DNA from: a virus
Virus record (IMG/VR): IMGVR_UViG_3300043788_000236
Coordinates: 1-29,121 of that record
DNA length: 29,121 nt
Reading direction: 5' to 3' (one strand)
The notes under the pieces are model-generated. The model did no database searches. It was not told where the DNA came from and worked only from the letters and a program-made list of their open reading frames with translations. Of the stretch, positions 29,114 through 29,121 are shown piece by piece. Positions within the stretch are counted from its first letter, which is position 1. Each line of letters opens with the position of its first letter. The position numbers and the translations under genes are program-made.

Positions 29114-29121
29114 TTGTTTCT

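Noticed and set aside
1-29121. tRNA genes, CRISPR arrays, insertion sequences, integrase or attachment sites
   Set aside because: No cloverleaf, direct repeat array, transposase or integrase motif was recognised by eye; intergenic space is very small.

Overview
This window is about 29 kb of a tailed double-stranded DNA bacteriophage, most likely a siphovirus. It has head-neck genes, a tail-terminator-like gene, tail tube genes, a frameshifted tail assembly chaperone pair, a 489-residue tape measure protein and large tail-tip genes, with no sheath or contractile baseplate genes. No integrase, excisionase, repressor gene, transposase, tRNA or CRISPR array was recognised. The left edge cuts a gene and the right edge stops just upstream of a start codon, so both modules continue outside. 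The host cannot be named. A patatin-like lipase and GT9-like glycosyltransferases fit a Gram-negative host but do not prove it.

Layout. Bases 1-16352 are all on the + strand and form the late module: a glycosyltransferase / methyltransferase / glycosyltransferase cassette (2-2369), head-tail connector proteins (2373-4151), two tail-tube-like proteins of which the first carries a beta-propeller (4151-5827), a tail assembly chaperone with a textbook -1 frameshift site (6287-6981), the tape measure (6959-8428), tail-tip proteins (8428-12626), a cold-shock protein, and a lysis or envelope-active group (DUF5675-like, lytic transglycosylase-like, secreted protein, holin-like, patatin-like lipase; 12900-16352). 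Bases 16358-29113 are all on the - strand. Read in the direction of transcription they give a Toprim protein resembling the topoisomerase VI A subunit, then QueC, QueD, PRTase-FolE, MazG-like, DpdA-like, sliding clamp, YkgJ-like, QueE and family A DNA polymerase. After a strong internal promoter comes a series of small accessory genes, including a DUF1643 protein and a VRR-NUC nuclease.

How the genes work together. FolE, QueD, QueE and QueC together make preQ0 from GTP, and DpdA family enzymes exchange guanine in DNA for a 7-deazaguanine. The phage therefore probably modifies its own DNA, which is an anti-restriction strategy. No amidotransferase, ArcS or QueF homologue is present here, so the simplest predicted product is dPreQ0. 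The modification genes share one tightly packed operon, often with ATGA or TAATG overlaps, with the polymerase and clamp.

The most unusual points are a probable stop-interrupted 1254-residue tail protein (in-frame TGA at 9699), the propeller-tail-tube fusion, a PRTase-FolE fusion, and several small genes broken by one base or one stop codon. The broken genes could be recoding, real decay or sequence error; raw reads would decide.
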